Shown here piece by piece: positions 8,807 to 17,890 of a stretch of DNA of 42,714 bases. Made by a program: the position numbers and the translations under genes. Within the stretch, counting starts at the first letter, position 1. Each line of letters opens with the position of its first letter. The stretch covers positions 1 to 42,714 of the forward strand of contig RXJD01000053.1 of the NCBI GenBank assembly GCA_003987775.1, written 5' to 3'. The notes below the pieces were generated by a model. It saw only the letters and a list, made by a program, of their open reading frames with translations. It was not told the origin of the DNA and ran no database searches. This stretch comes from Mycobacterium sp. GTDB lineage: Bacteria > Actinomycetota > Actinomycetes > Mycobacteriales > Mycobacteriaceae.

Positions 8807-10933
8807 ATGCGCAGGGTTTTCCTCTTCCTCGTGTGGCTCGCCGTCGTCGGACCGGCGGTGGCCGATCCTCGCGACGACCTCGTCGCCGCCTTCGGCCGTG
8901 GCGACCGCGAGACCGCCTTGCGCACGGCGCGGCCCTTGGCCGAACGAGACGATGTCCTCGCCCAGTATCTGCTCGGCAAGCTCCTGCGGGAGGATGCTGG
9001 GACACGCCAGGAGGCGGCCGTCTGGCTGCGGAAGGCCGCTGAGAAAGGCCATGTCGCCGCACAAGGAGAGCTCGGCTACCTCCTGGCCTTCGACCTGCGC
9101 AAGCTGGCGGAAGGCCGCACCTGGATCGAGCGCGCTGTGCAGGCCAACAATCCGCCTTCGTTCAGGGATCTCGGCTGGATCCAGGAAAACGAGGGGCGGG
9201 GCGAGGCCGGGCTGAAGGACGCCGCCGAATCCTATCGGCGCGGCGCGGAACTGAACGACCGCAACGCGAAGCTGCTCTACGCCAACGCGCTTCTTCACGG
9301 GCGAGGCGTCGGCAGGGATCCCGCCGCGGCGGCGGCGCTGTACTGCACGGTCGGGACCGTCCCGGGCGACCTGCAATGCGCCAAGCTTCTGCTCAAGGGC
9401 TCCGTACCGGGGCGAGGGCCGGCCGAGGGGATCGCCCTCCTGCGGCGCCTGTCCGAACGGGGCAGCGCCGACGCGCGAGTGGTCCTCGCCGAGTATCTCC
9501 TCGACGCGCCGCCCGGCACCCGCGACATCGAAGAGGCGGTGAGGCTCCTGCACCTCGCGGCCGACCAGGGCCACGCCGATGCCCTGTTCGATCTCGGTTG
9601 GCTGGCGAGCCGGGGAATCGGCGGCCCGAAAGACCTGCGCGCGGCCTTCGACTGGTACGGCAAGGCCGCGGCAGCCGGACAGATCTACGCCTATGGGCGC
9701 ATGGGCATGCTCGCCGCCGCCGGCCTCGACGGCAAGCCCGACCCTGCCGAGGCATTGCGGCTCTTCCGGCTCGGGGCAGAGCACGATGACCCGGCGGCGC
9801 AGGAACGCCTCGCGATCCGCCTCTGGGACGATGCGCCGCCGACCCGGGACCGGGCCGCCGCCGCGGCGCTGTTCTGCCGGCTCGACAGCGCGGTCGCGGC
9901 CTATGGCTGCGCGCGGGCGATCACCGAGGGAGAGGCCGTGGAGAAGGACAGGACCGTCGCGGTGCGCCTTTTCCGCAAGGCCGCCGCCGCAGGGCACGTG
10001 GCGGCCCAGGCCGAACTCGGGCACCGCCTTCTCTCCGGAATCGATGTCGACAAGGACGTTGCCGAGGGCGTGCGGCTGACCAAGCTCGCGGCCGAACGCG
10101 GCTCGGCCATCGCATACTTCAACATGGGCGCCATCCGTTCTTCCGGCCTCGACGGACCTCCGGACTTCAGCGAGGCTCTGCGATGGTACGGGCAGGCAGC
10201 GGCGGCGGGGATCGTCGAAGCGCATGCGCGGGTCGGCCGGCTTCAAAAGTACGGTCCAGCCGAGTTGCGCAACCTGCCGGCCGCCTATGCCGCCTTCAAG
10301 ACGGGCGCGGACCTGGGAAGCGCCGACGCGCTTGTCCAGCAGGGCGTGTCGTTGCGCGATGGGACCGGCGTCGCACGGGACGAGGCAGCGGCCGCAGAGC
10401 TTCTCTGTCGGAACACGACGGCGTTCGGCCGCCAGAACTGCGCGCGGCTCGCCATCGCCGGCAAGGCGCGCGGCCGCGACAAGGCCGCCGGCTTCGCGAT
10501 GCTCGACGCTCTCGTGAAGGAGGGCGACGCAGGGGCGATGACCGCGATGGCCTATTACACGCTCAACGGCATCGGGACCCGGAAGGACGTTCCCGAAGCG
10601 AAGCGTTACGTCGAGCTGGCCGTGGCACAAGGCGATGCCGCCGCGATGTTCACCAAGGGCGCGATGATCGAGCGCGGCCTCGGTTACAAGCGGGATTTCG
10701 CCGAGGCGGTGCGCTGGTACGAACGCGCCGCCGAGCAGGACCGGCCCGAGGCCCTCCTGACGCTCGGTCGGATCTACGAAAAGGGTCGGTTCGGGAAGGC
10801 CGACGCCAATCTCGCGCTCGGGTTCTATCGCCGGGCGGCGGAGAAGGGGAACGCCGAGGCCGAGGCGGCGGCGAGGCGCCTTTCGCGGCGCCCCGGCGAA
10901 TCGACGGTTCTCGATTTCCGGCCGCCACCTTAG
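8807..10933 (+). CDS. Exported Sel1-like repeat protein
   Basis: A 708-residue protein. It begins with a signal peptide (MRRVFLFLVWLAVVGPAVAD) followed by many Sel1-type alpha-helical repeats of about 36 residues. These carry the usual signature with alternating LG/A, KAAxxG and DxxEAxRWYxxAA, for example AVWLRKAAEKGHVAAQGELG and RWYERAAEQDRPEALLTLG. Such repeats form a solenoid that binds other proteins, here predicted in the periplasm. Some repeats contain Cys pairs (ALYCTVG, LFCRLDS, LLCRNTTA), possibly disulphides. The ATG at 8807 is chosen over GTG at 8792 because it begins the signal peptide. It is the first intact gene of the block and may be an adaptor for the Sel1-containing caspase protein at the far end. 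Confidence 0.88.
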   Translation: MRRVFLFLVWLAVVGPAVADPRDDLVAAFGRGDRETALRTARPLAERDDVLAQYLLGKLLREDAGTRQEAAVWLRKAAEKGHVAAQGELGYLLAFDLRKLAEGRTWIERAVQANNPPSFRDLGWIQENEGRGEAGLKDAAESYRRGAELNDRNAKLLYANALLHGRGVGRDPAAAAALYCTVGTVPGDLQCAKLLLKGSVPGRGPAEGIALLRRLSERGSADARVVLAEYLLDAPPGTRDIEEAVRLLHLAADQGHADALFDLGWLASRGIGGPKDLRAAFDWYGKAAAAGQIYAYGRMGMLAAAGLDGKPDPAEALRLFRLGAEHDDPAAQERLAIRLWDDAPPTRDRAAAAALFCRLDSAVAAYGCARAITEGEAVEKDRTVAVRLFRKAAAAGHVAAQAELGHRLLSGIDVDKDVAEGVRLTKLAAERGSAIAYFNMGAIRSSGLDGPPDFSEALRWYGQAAAAGIVEAHARVGRLQKYGPAELRNLPAAYAAFKTGADLGSADALVQQGVSLRDGTGVARDEAAAAELLCRNTTAFGRQNCARLAIAGKARGRDKAAGFAMLDALVKEGDAGAMTAMAYYTLNGIGTRKDVPEAKRYVELAVAQGDAAAMFTKGAMIERGLGYKRDFAEAVRWYERAAEQDRPEALLTLGRIYEKGRFGKADANLALGFYRRAAEKGNAEAEAAARRLSRRPGESTVLDFRPPP

Positions 10934-11125
10934 CCGACCGAAGTCTCGAACTGCGATGCTGCCCCCATCGCCGGCCGAGATTGAAAAGGGCTGAGGGTCC
11001 GCGAAGTCCCGTCGTCCATTGATGAGGGACTACCCATTCAGGGAAATCGTCTGGATACGAGTGTGAAGATGAACTAGGCTGCTTCATAGGTTCGACGGAA
11101 TTATTGTCGTTCTGGGCCGGGTGGC

Positions 11126-12919
11126 ATGGCCGGACACCTCATCGCGACGACGGGCAAGGCATTGCCGGGGGACGAGGCGCCGGCGACCCTGCGGCGCGAG
11201 CAGGTCGACGCCGTCTTCCGCGTGGTGGTCCCCGGTGTTGCCGGGGCTGCCCTCGCTGCGGTGATCCTCGCCACGATTCTCGTGAAGCTCGGCGCGGCCG
11301 ATCCTCGGACGGCGACGGGCTGGACGGCCTCCGTCGTGGCCTGTGCCGTCGCTCACACGTGTCTTGCCCGCGCCTATCGGCGGCCCGGCCTCCCGAGCAG
11401 GGACGCCTCCCGATGGCCCCGCGTCTTCACGCTGATCGCCGGGCTGGAAGGCATCGCCTGGGGATTCGCCGCCGTGGGCCTGACGCCGGGCGCGCCTTTC
11501 GACGTGCGGTTTCTCGCCATCGCCGTGACGATCGGGGTGACGGCCGGCGCGATCCCGGCCTTCGGGCCTCACCTGCCGGCTTTCCTGGCGCTGTTCCTGC
11601 CCGCGACGCTGCCTTACGTGGCGGCCAACCTCTTCGCCTCCACCCTCGTCGAGCGGGCGAGCGCGCTCCTGATGCTGGTCTACGCCGCGGTGATGGGCGG
11701 CCTCGGACTTCGCAGCCACCGCGCCTTCGCCGCGATGGTCGGCCTGCGGCTGCGCACCGAGGCGCTGGCCGAGGCCCTGCGGCGGGAGCGGGATGCGGCC
11801 GAGGCCGCCAACCGTGCAAAATCGAGCTTCCTCGCCGCGGCGAGCCACGACCTGCGCCAGCCGGTGCATGCGCTCGGCCTGTTCGCGGGCGCCCTGCGCC
11901 GCCTGGACCTGCCCGACGAGGCGCGCCTCCTCGTGGAGCGGATCGAAGCCTCGGCAGGGGCCATGGACGGGCTGTTCAACGCGATCCTCGATATCTCGCG
12001 GCTCGATGCCGGCGTGGTCGAGGTCGAGCCGCGCGCGTTCCGGATCGGCCTCGCTCTTGACCGCATCTGCCGCGACCTCGGCCCCGAAGCGGAGGCCAAG
12101 GGCCTCCGGCTGCGATGCCGCCCCTCCGGCGCGATCGCATGGACGGATCCGATCCTGCTCGAGCGCGTGCTGCGCAACCTGGTCTCGAACGCGGTGCGCT
12201 ACACGGATCGCGGCGGCGTCCTCGTCGCCTGCCGCCTCCGCGGTGGCCGCCTCGCGGTCCAGGTCTGGGATACGGGACCCGGCATCGCGCCCGACGACCG
12301 CGAGCGCATCTTCCAGGAATACGTGCAGATCGGGAATGCCGAGCGGGACCGCGCCAGGGGGCTCGGCCTGGGGCTCGCAATCGTCCTGCGGACCTGCGCC
12401 GTCCTCGGTGCGCCGCTCGCGTTGCGTTCACGAGTCGGGCGCGGCTCGTGCTTCGAGGTCGTGGTCGCCATGGCCGAGGAGGCGGCGCCGGCCGAGGAGC
12501 CGGCCGAGGCGGTGCCGGGCGCGACCGCACGGGCGCTCGTGGTGGTCATCGACGACGAGGCGCCGATCCGCGAGGCGATGGAGCGCCTGCTTGCCGGCTG
12601 GGGCCACGCGGTGATCGCGGCGGCCTCGGGCGAGGAGGCGGTGGGGCGGCTGGCCTCCCATCCGGAACGGCCGGACCTGATCGTCTCCGACTACCGGCTG
12701 CGGGACGGCGAGACGGGCCTCGACGCGATTGAGCGCCTGCGCTCCGAATACAACGAGACGATCCCGGCGCTGCTCGTGACCGGCGATACCGCGCCGGACC
12801 GGCTGATCGAGGCCAGAGCGAGCGGGCTCGTGCTGCTGCACAAGCCGGTGCCGAACGGAAAGCTGCGCGCCGCGATGCGCAACCTGATGGCCGGCGCCCT
12901 CGATTCCGGAGGCGGATGA
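11126..12919 (+). CDS. Membrane hybrid sensor histidine kinase with C-terminal receiver domain
   Basis: A 597-residue kinase. Residues 30-200 contain about six hydrophobic segments without a large external loop, so it probably senses a membrane or intracellular signal. A HisKA box follows with the phospho-accepting His at about 241 (AAASHDLRQPVHALGLF). The ATPase domain has its N box (RVLRNLVSNAVRYT), G1 (VWDTGPGIAP) and G2 (RGLGLGLAIV). A receiver domain is at about 475-590 with phosphorylatable Asp522 (IVSDYRLRDG) and a conserved Lys (LLHKPVP). It is convergent with a LuxR-type regulator, 7 bp between the stops, which is likely its partner. The ATG at 11126 has no clear ribosome site. Its place among exported protein genes suggests that it controls them. 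Confidence 0.93.
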   Translation: MAGHLIATTGKALPGDEAPATLRREQVDAVFRVVVPGVAGAALAAVILATILVKLGAADPRTATGWTASVVACAVAHTCLARAYRRPGLPSRDASRWPRVFTLIAGLEGIAWGFAAVGLTPGAPFDVRFLAIAVTIGVTAGAIPAFGPHLPAFLALFLPATLPYVAANLFASTLVERASALLMLVYAAVMGGLGLRSHRAFAAMVGLRLRTEALAEALRRERDAAEAANRAKSSFLAAASHDLRQPVHALGLFAGALRRLDLPDEARLLVERIEASAGAMDGLFNAILDISRLDAGVVEVEPRAFRIGLALDRICRDLGPEAEAKGLRLRCRPSGAIAWTDPILLERVLRNLVSNAVRYTDRGGVLVACRLRGGRLAVQVWDTGPGIAPDDRERIFQEYVQIGNAERDRARGLGLGLAIVLRTCAVLGAPLALRSRVGRGSCFEVVVAMAEEAAPAEEPAEAVPGATARALVVVIDDEAPIREAMERLLAGWGHAVIAAASGEEAVGRLASHPERPDLIVSDYRLRDGETGLDAIERLRSEYNETIPALLVTGDTAPDRLIEARASGLVLLHKPVPNGKLRAAMRNLMAGALDSGGG

Positions 12920-12926
12920 GGCGGCC

Positions 12927-13571
12927 TCAGATCAGGCCCGCCGCTCGGGCGGCCACCGCGGCCTGGGTCCGGTTGATGGCGCCGAGCAGCTTGAAGATCG
13001 CCGTGACGTGCGCCTTCACCGTCTTCTCCGAGAGATCGAGTTCGTAGGCGATGATCTTGTTGGGCTGGCCGGCGCTCAGGCGGCGCAGCACCTCTACCTG
13101 ACGGGCGGTGAGCGCCGGGGCGGCGGTGTCCGTCCGGCGCGCCGGAACCGGCATCGGCGCCGTCGATCGGGTCGCCTCCCCGATGATCAGGGGCGGTACG
13201 TACACGTCCCCGTCCATCACCAGGCGGATCGCGGCGAGCAGGGTGTTGTGGCTCGCCGATTTCGGGACGTAGCCGAGGGCTCCGTTGCCGAGGGCGCGGC
13301 GCGCGTCCCCCGCATCCTCGGACGAGGACAGGACGATCACCGGCACTTCCGGCCGCACCCGGCCGAACTCGCCGATCGCGGTGAGCCCATCCATTCCGGG
13401 CAGGACCATGTCGAGGATCACGACGTCGAGGTCGTCGTGCGCTTGCGCGAGAGGCAGGGCGTCTGCCACGGTTCCGGCTTCGAGGATCGCGACATCGGGT
13501 CCCGCCCGCCGGAGCAGGGCGGCGATCCCCTCGCGCAGCACCGGATGATCGTCGACGATCAGGAACTTCAT
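12927..13571 (-). CDS. LuxR/NarL-family response regulator
   Basis: A 214-residue two-component regulator. The receiver domain starts MKFLIVDDHPVLREG, with phospho-acceptor Asp54 (VVILDMVLPGMDG) and conserved Ser/Lys (VIVLSSSED, GYVPKSAS). A linker leads to a C-terminal LuxR-type helix-turn-helix (LTARQVEVLRRLSAGQPNK and LSEKTVKAHVTAIFKLL). The ATG at 13571 begins at the canonical receiver start; the 30 upstream in-frame residues look non-coding. It is divergent from the MotA/TolQ-like gene across about 120 bp and convergent with the hybrid kinase. It is the obvious candidate for controlling the divergent promoter. Confidence 0.93.
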   Translation of the reverse strand: MKFLIVDDHPVLREGIAALLRRAGPDVAILEAGTVADALPLAQAHDDLDVVILDMVLPGMDGLTAIGEFGRVRPEVPVIVLSSSEDAGDARRALGNGALGYVPKSASHNTLLAAIRLVMDGDVYVPPLIIGEATRSTAPMPVPARRTDTAAPALTARQVEVLRRLSAGQPNKIIAYELDLSEKTVKAHVTAIFKLLGAINRTQAAVAARAAGLI

Positions 13572-13693
13572 CGCAGGAGTATCGCCGGGTTCCGCGTCGC
13601 CCGAAAGGGTCCGGACGTCCCGCGACCAAGGTCCTACCGGACTCGACTCGCCGTCGACCATCGGTCAGCTTACGCGAAGCTTCCGCTCTCTCC
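13572..13693. promoter_or_regulatory. Divergent promoter region between response regulator and TolQ-like gene
   Basis: These 122 bp separate two divergently transcribed starts, so promoters for both must lie here. I cannot assign -35/-10 boxes or a regulator site with confidence. Assignment rests on gene layout only. Confidence 0.45.
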
Positions 13694-14551
13694 ATGCTCG
13701 TCGCCATGACGGATTCTTCAGCGAACACCGGGCTAGGTGACGCCGCGGGACGGGTGCGGAGCGGCGTGCGTCCCTGGCCGACCGTCCCCGGGATCTGGCG
13801 GGTGCGGCTTACGGCGCTCGCAATCGCCGCGGCCGCGATCCTCGCCATGACCGTGATGACGATGCCCGATTCGCCGACGGCCGCCCTGCTGCTCGACCGG
13901 CAGCGCTACAGCGTCTTTCCCTATCCCTTCACCATCCAGAACCTGATCTACCTCGCGCTCGCCTGGGCGATGGGCGAGCTCTACCGGCGCTGGCGGGCGG
14001 CCCGGCGCGAGCGGGCCTTCCTCCGGGCCGGGTTGCTGCCCGAGGATCCGAACTCCATGCTCGAACTGCACGAGCTCGGACCGATCCGGCGGCGCGTCGC
14101 CGACCTGCACGATGCCGAGAGCGGCTTCCTGCCCGCCCTGATGGACCTGACGATCCTCCAGCTCCAGGCGAGCCGCTCGGTCGATCAGGCGATCAACGTG
14201 TTGACGAATGCGCTGAGCCTGATGAGCGATCAGGTCGACCTGCGCTACCAGATGCTGCGCTACATGGCGTGGCTGATCCCGACGATCGGCTTCCTCGGGA
14301 CGGTCATCGGCCTGTCCCTCGCTCTCCACCTCATCGATCCCGCCAACATGGATCTCGGCAAGGTGGTGGGGGGCCTCTCGGTGTCGTTCTACACCACCCT
14401 CGTCGCCCTGATCGCCAGCGCCGTGCTCGCCTTCGTGCAGCATGCCGTCCAGGAGCAGGAGGAACTCGCCCTCAACGCGGCCGGACAATATTGCCTCAAG
14501 AACCTGATCAACCGCGTCTATATCGACCACGAGAGCCGGGTGGAGCGGTGA
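13694..14551 (+). CDS. MotA/TolQ/ExbB-like proton channel family protein
   Basis: A 285-residue membrane protein with four predicted helices: about 36-57, 81-98, 190-216 and 226-251. The last two carry the family signature, a Gly-Thr-rich helix (IPTIGFLGTVIGLSLAL) followed by VSFYTTLVALIASAVLAF, as in the pore helices of MotA, TolQ and ExbB. Such proteins form pentamers around two partner stalk proteins and turn ion flow into mechanical work. The next gene, 25 bp on, encodes a plausible stalk partner. ATG at 13694 or 13706 are both possible; neither has a strong ribosome site. In Zorya anti-phage systems a MotA-like protein is likewise paired with a MotB-like protein, but the rest of this block is different. 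Confidence 0.85.
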   Translation: MLVAMTDSSANTGLGDAAGRVRSGVRPWPTVPGIWRVRLTALAIAAAAILAMTVMTMPDSPTAALLLDRQRYSVFPYPFTIQNLIYLALAWAMGELYRRWRAARRERAFLRAGLLPEDPNSMLELHELGPIRRRVADLHDAESGFLPALMDLTILQLQASRSVDQAINVLTNALSLMSDQVDLRYQMLRYMAWLIPTIGFLGTVIGLSLALHLIDPANMDLGKVVGGLSVSFYTTLVALIASAVLAFVQHAVQEQEELALNAAGQYCLKNLINRVYIDHESRVER

Positions 14552-14576
14552 GCGCCGGCCGGACGAGGCCGCCGCG

Positions 14577-16403
14577 ATGAGACGGCGGAGGCGGCAGGCG
14601 GAGACCAGCGAGGTCGCGCTGATGGCCGTGATGACGAAGGCGATGGGCGCCTTCCTCATCCTGATGGTGTTCGGGATGAAGTACTACATCCCCGACTTCA
14701 CCTCCGAGCAGATCGCCGCCATCGTTCGCTCCTCCCTCGGCGGCGTGCGCACGCAGCTCGAAGCGTCCGGCCGCAAGCTCAAGTCCGGCGACTATACCCG
14801 GGAAGACCTCGACCGCCTCCAGGAGCAGATCGATGCGGCGGTGGCCAAGCTCGCGCAGGCCGAGCGGGACGTCTCGCGGCTCCAGACCCGGCTCGACCAA
14901 GCGGCCTCGCAGCTCCGCCGCGTGGAGGAAGAGCGCGGTCGCCTCCGGACCGAAGCCGAGGCGGCGCGCACCGAGATCGCGCGGCTGAAGGCGGCGCTGG
15001 CGGAGGCGGAGGCGCGGGCACGGCGGTTCGAGACCGAGGCGGAGACGCTGCGGGCCGAGGTCGCGCGGATGAAGGCGGAGGACACCGCCGCGCTCAAGTC
15101 CCGGATCGAGGCGCTCGCCCGCGAGAACGCGGACCTCGCGGCGCGCCGGACGGCGGTCGTGCAATTGCGATACACCTGTGCCGACGCCGTGATCGTCGTC
15201 GGCGTCTCGCATCAGGAGACGCGCGAGCCGGGCAAGGCCGAACCCGTGATCCCCGGAGACGGCTCGCCCGGCTACGGACCGATCGTGCGCGGCCCGGACA
15301 CGATGCGGCCCCAGGAGAGCCTGGACTTCAGTCCGCTGCGCGGCTCGCGCGAGGTGGCCTCGACCTGGATGGGACGCGCCCTTCACGCCGGCGATGCCCT
15401 GGCGGTCTACGCCAAGTACCTGAATGCGGTGCCGATGGACGGGAGCCAGGGGCCAAGCGGCGCGTCGATCTCCTGCGAGGTGACGAGCTTCCTGTCCTCC
15501 GGCGGCATTGCGGTGGGAGCTCCGCCCATCCGGGTCGGCCCGCAGCGGCCCTTCGCCTTCATCGGGCTCGTGCGCCTGGTGGGCGAACGGCTCCAGGCCG
15601 TGCGTCTCGACGAAGCGCAGACGCGCTGGTTCGCGGAACGTCTGTCCGCGGCACCGTGCAAGGCGCCGGTCTGCGACCCGTCGAGCGCCGCCGCCCGCGG
15701 GGCGCTGCGCGGCTATCTCGCCGACCTCTATGGCAGCCGTCTCGCCGAAACACCCATCGGCTCCCCCGGCGACGGCGCCGGCCCTGTCGTCGATGAGCTG
15801 CTTGACCGCTACGTCGCTGGCTCCCTCGATCAGCCGACTGTCACGCGCTGGATCGATCTCGTCGCGGCCGATCCCAAGCAGGCCGCCGGCGCTCCGTCGG
15901 GCCCATCCGATGCTCTCGCGGGTGAGATGCGGCCACGCCTCTCGGCGGCCGGCGTGCCTCAAGCCGTGGCCGATGCATTCTTGCGGCGTGCGTCCTTCGG
16001 CTGGTGGAGTCCGGCGGAGCGCGAGGCGCGCCTGCGCCGTGCCGGCATCGCGCCGCTGCCGGGCGAGTTAGAGGCGCAGGCCGCCGCCACGCGCGCGCTT
16101 CCCGGCCACGTCGCGCTCATCAAGCCGATGGTCGAGGAGGGCGCGATGACCGCCGCCCAGGGCCTCGAATGGCTGGCGCTCGTCACCCGCGCCCGCGAAG
16201 CCGGCCGCCCGCGGGAGGGCGCTGCCGGACCGCCAGTTCCCAACCCGCCGCCGCAGGTCCAGCGCCTCGCCGAGGGCCTCGGCGCCAAGGGCTTTCCCGA
16301 GCCGTTCATCCTGATCGTCCACGGCCTCGCCGATGCCGGTTCGCTCAAGGCCGCCGACGCCCTCGACCTCCTGGCGCGCACGAAAGGACGCGAACGCCGA
16401 TGA
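14577..16403 (+). CDS. MotB/ExbD-like single-pass membrane protein with long coiled coil
   Basis: A 608-residue protein. An Arg-rich tail (MRRRRRQAE) leads into one hydrophobic helix at about 13-36, VALMAVMTKAMGAFLILM, which resembles the MotB membrane helix. The position of the proton-carrying Asp of MotB appears to be Ala17. A coiled coil follows at about 60-195, rich in Glu/Arg/Ala heptads. A globular part of about 400 residues comes next, with conserved-looking Cys (TCADAVIVVGVS, ISCEVTSF, AAPCKAPVCD). The C-terminal region looks helical. I do not recognise the globular part; there is no OmpA peptidoglycan-binding motif. Position next to the TolQ-like gene and topology suggest the stator partner. 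Confidence 0.7.
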   Translation: MRRRRRQAETSEVALMAVMTKAMGAFLILMVFGMKYYIPDFTSEQIAAIVRSSLGGVRTQLEASGRKLKSGDYTREDLDRLQEQIDAAVAKLAQAERDVSRLQTRLDQAASQLRRVEEERGRLRTEAEAARTEIARLKAALAEAEARARRFETEAETLRAEVARMKAEDTAALKSRIEALARENADLAARRTAVVQLRYTCADAVIVVGVSHQETREPGKAEPVIPGDGSPGYGPIVRGPDTMRPQESLDFSPLRGSREVASTWMGRALHAGDALAVYAKYLNAVPMDGSQGPSGASISCEVTSFLSSGGIAVGAPPIRVGPQRPFAFIGLVRLVGERLQAVRLDEAQTRWFAERLSAAPCKAPVCDPSSAAARGALRGYLADLYGSRLAETPIGSPGDGAGPVVDELLDRYVAGSLDQPTVTRWIDLVAADPKQAAGAPSGPSDALAGEMRPRLSAAGVPQAVADAFLRRASFGWWSPAEREARLRRAGIAPLPGELEAQAAATRALPGHVALIKPMVEEGAMTAAQGLEWLALVTRAREAGRPREGAAGPPVPNPPPQVQRLAEGLGAKGFPEPFILIVHGLADAGSLKAADALDLLARTKGRERR

Positions 16404-17818
16404 GCCGGCGCATGGTCCGCTGTCTCGACGGCCATCCCTACGACGCCAACGCGCATGATTCCTGCCCGGTCTGCGGGGCGGCGCCGATGCGCGTTGCGGG
16501 AGCGGGCGCGGCGTCGCGACCCGACGCCTCAGGCGAGGGCCGAAGCGAACCCGACCCGGCGCCGCCTCCGCCCTGGCGACGCCGGGCGGCGTTCGCCGTC
16601 CTCGGCCTCGGCCTCGTCGTCGGCGGCGGGCTCGCCATCGACCGGCTGCGGCCGGTGGATTGCGCACGCCCCGACATGGCCGAGAGCGGTCGGTGCGCGG
16701 CCGAGACCCGGCAGCGCCGGGAGGCCGAGACCCGGGCACGCGAGGTGGCCGAGGAGGCGCGGCGGAAAGACGCCGCCGCCCGGCGCGAGACGGAGGCCCG
16801 CCAGGCGGATGCCTCGGCCCGTCAGGCCCGCGCCGAGGCGGATCGCGCGGTGGCTGCTTTCGCCGCCGCCGCCGGCTCGGCCGCCCGCGTGCGGGCCGCC
16901 TACGCCCCGCTCGATCCGGCCGATGTCGAACCGCTGCTCGACACGCTTTCGCCGCTGCCATTCGCGGAGGGACAGCTGCGCCTCTCGCGGGCCCTGCGCC
17001 ATGGCCTCGTCCTGACCCGCGCTCTGCGGGCCTTCCGGGCCGGCCAGACGCCGGTGGCCCGCACGCTCCTCACGGGGCTGTCCAAGGCGGTGCCGCCCGA
17101 ACCGGACCGGCCAGTGGCCTACGGGGCCTATGCCCTCGGCTTTATCCTCGCGACGACGGGCGGCGACCCCGCCGATATGGCGGCGGCGGCCTTCCACCTG
17201 CGGGTCGCTTCGGAACTCGGCCTCGCCGGCGCGGTGATCGAGCTGCTGCGCCGTCCGAACCTCGTCACGGCGGCCAGGATCGACGATCCCGGCGCCGCGC
17301 GCCTGCTCGACACCGCCGCGATCCAGAACGGCCAGTCGGCCGCTTTGGAGGACCTCTACAAGCGGCGCGGCCTCAATCCGTTGCCGGCCGTCCTGCTGGC
17401 CAAGGCTTTTCGCGACGCATTGACGGCGGGAGACCGCCCGGCCCTGATCGCCGCCTATCGGGCGATCGGTGAACGGCGCGCGCCTCTCATCGACGCCGAC
17501 ATGGCCTACGCGATCGCCAGCACGCCGGGCTTCGACGGACCCTACGAGCGGATCCTCGCGATGGCCGACGGCGGAGCCGCGGCGATGCAGCCGCGCTCCT
17601 ACGCGGTGATCGGCTGGCTCTGCGAGACGGGCGGCGCCGGCCTGCCGAAGGACATCCCGAACGCCGCGCTCTGGACCGCGCTCGCGCTCGTCGGCACGAA
17701 GCCGGAGGAGCCCTCCTTCCCGGATTTGCGCAAGCGCTATGCCGGTCTCAAGGATGCGCTGCCTCCCGGCCAGCGGACTCTCGTGGAGCAGGTCGCCAAG
17801 GAAATCGGGCTGCCGTGA
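16400..17818 (+). CDS. Zinc-ribbon / transmembrane / helical-repeat protein
   Basis: A 472-residue protein whose ATG overlaps the stop of the preceding gene (ATGA), so the two are co-translated. The first 30 residues are a small zinc ribbon (VRCLDGHPYDANAHDSCPVCG), of the kind placed at the N-terminus of many regulated membrane proteins. A Pro-rich linker and one TM helix follow at about 62-80 (FAVLGLGLVVGGGLAID), then an Ala/Arg/Glu coiled coil at 95-160. The rest is a Sel1/TPR-like helical array (AAFHLRVASELGLAGAVIEL, LWTALALVGTKPEEP). Predicted cytoplasmic ribbon, periplasmic repeats. It likely joins the TolQ/MotB-like complex or scaffolds it. Confidence 0.7.
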   Translation: MSRRMVRCLDGHPYDANAHDSCPVCGAAPMRVAGAGAASRPDASGEGRSEPDPAPPPPWRRRAAFAVLGLGLVVGGGLAIDRLRPVDCARPDMAESGRCAAETRQRREAETRAREVAEEARRKDAAARRETEARQADASARQARAEADRAVAAFAAAAGSAARVRAAYAPLDPADVEPLLDTLSPLPFAEGQLRLSRALRHGLVLTRALRAFRAGQTPVARTLLTGLSKAVPPEPDRPVAYGAYALGFILATTGGDPADMAAAAFHLRVASELGLAGAVIELLRRPNLVTAARIDDPGAARLLDTAAIQNGQSAALEDLYKRRGLNPLPAVLLAKAFRDALTAGDRPALIAAYRAIGERRAPLIDADMAYAIASTPGFDGPYERILAMADGGAAAMQPRSYAVIGWLCETGGAGLPKDIPNAALWTALALVGTKPEEPSFPDLRKRYAGLKDALPPGQRTLVEQVAKEIGLP

Positions 17819-17890
17819 AGGCGCTCCGCAAGCTGGACGTTTCGGAGCCTCTCCCGGCATGGTGAGGCCGGCCCGGCGGAGCATCGCGGC

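Noticed and set aside
13694-16403. Calling the TolQ/MotB-like pair a Zorya system (ZorAB)
   Set aside because: No OmpA domain in the partner, no ZorC/ZorD/ZorE-like genes, and the pore Asp is missing.
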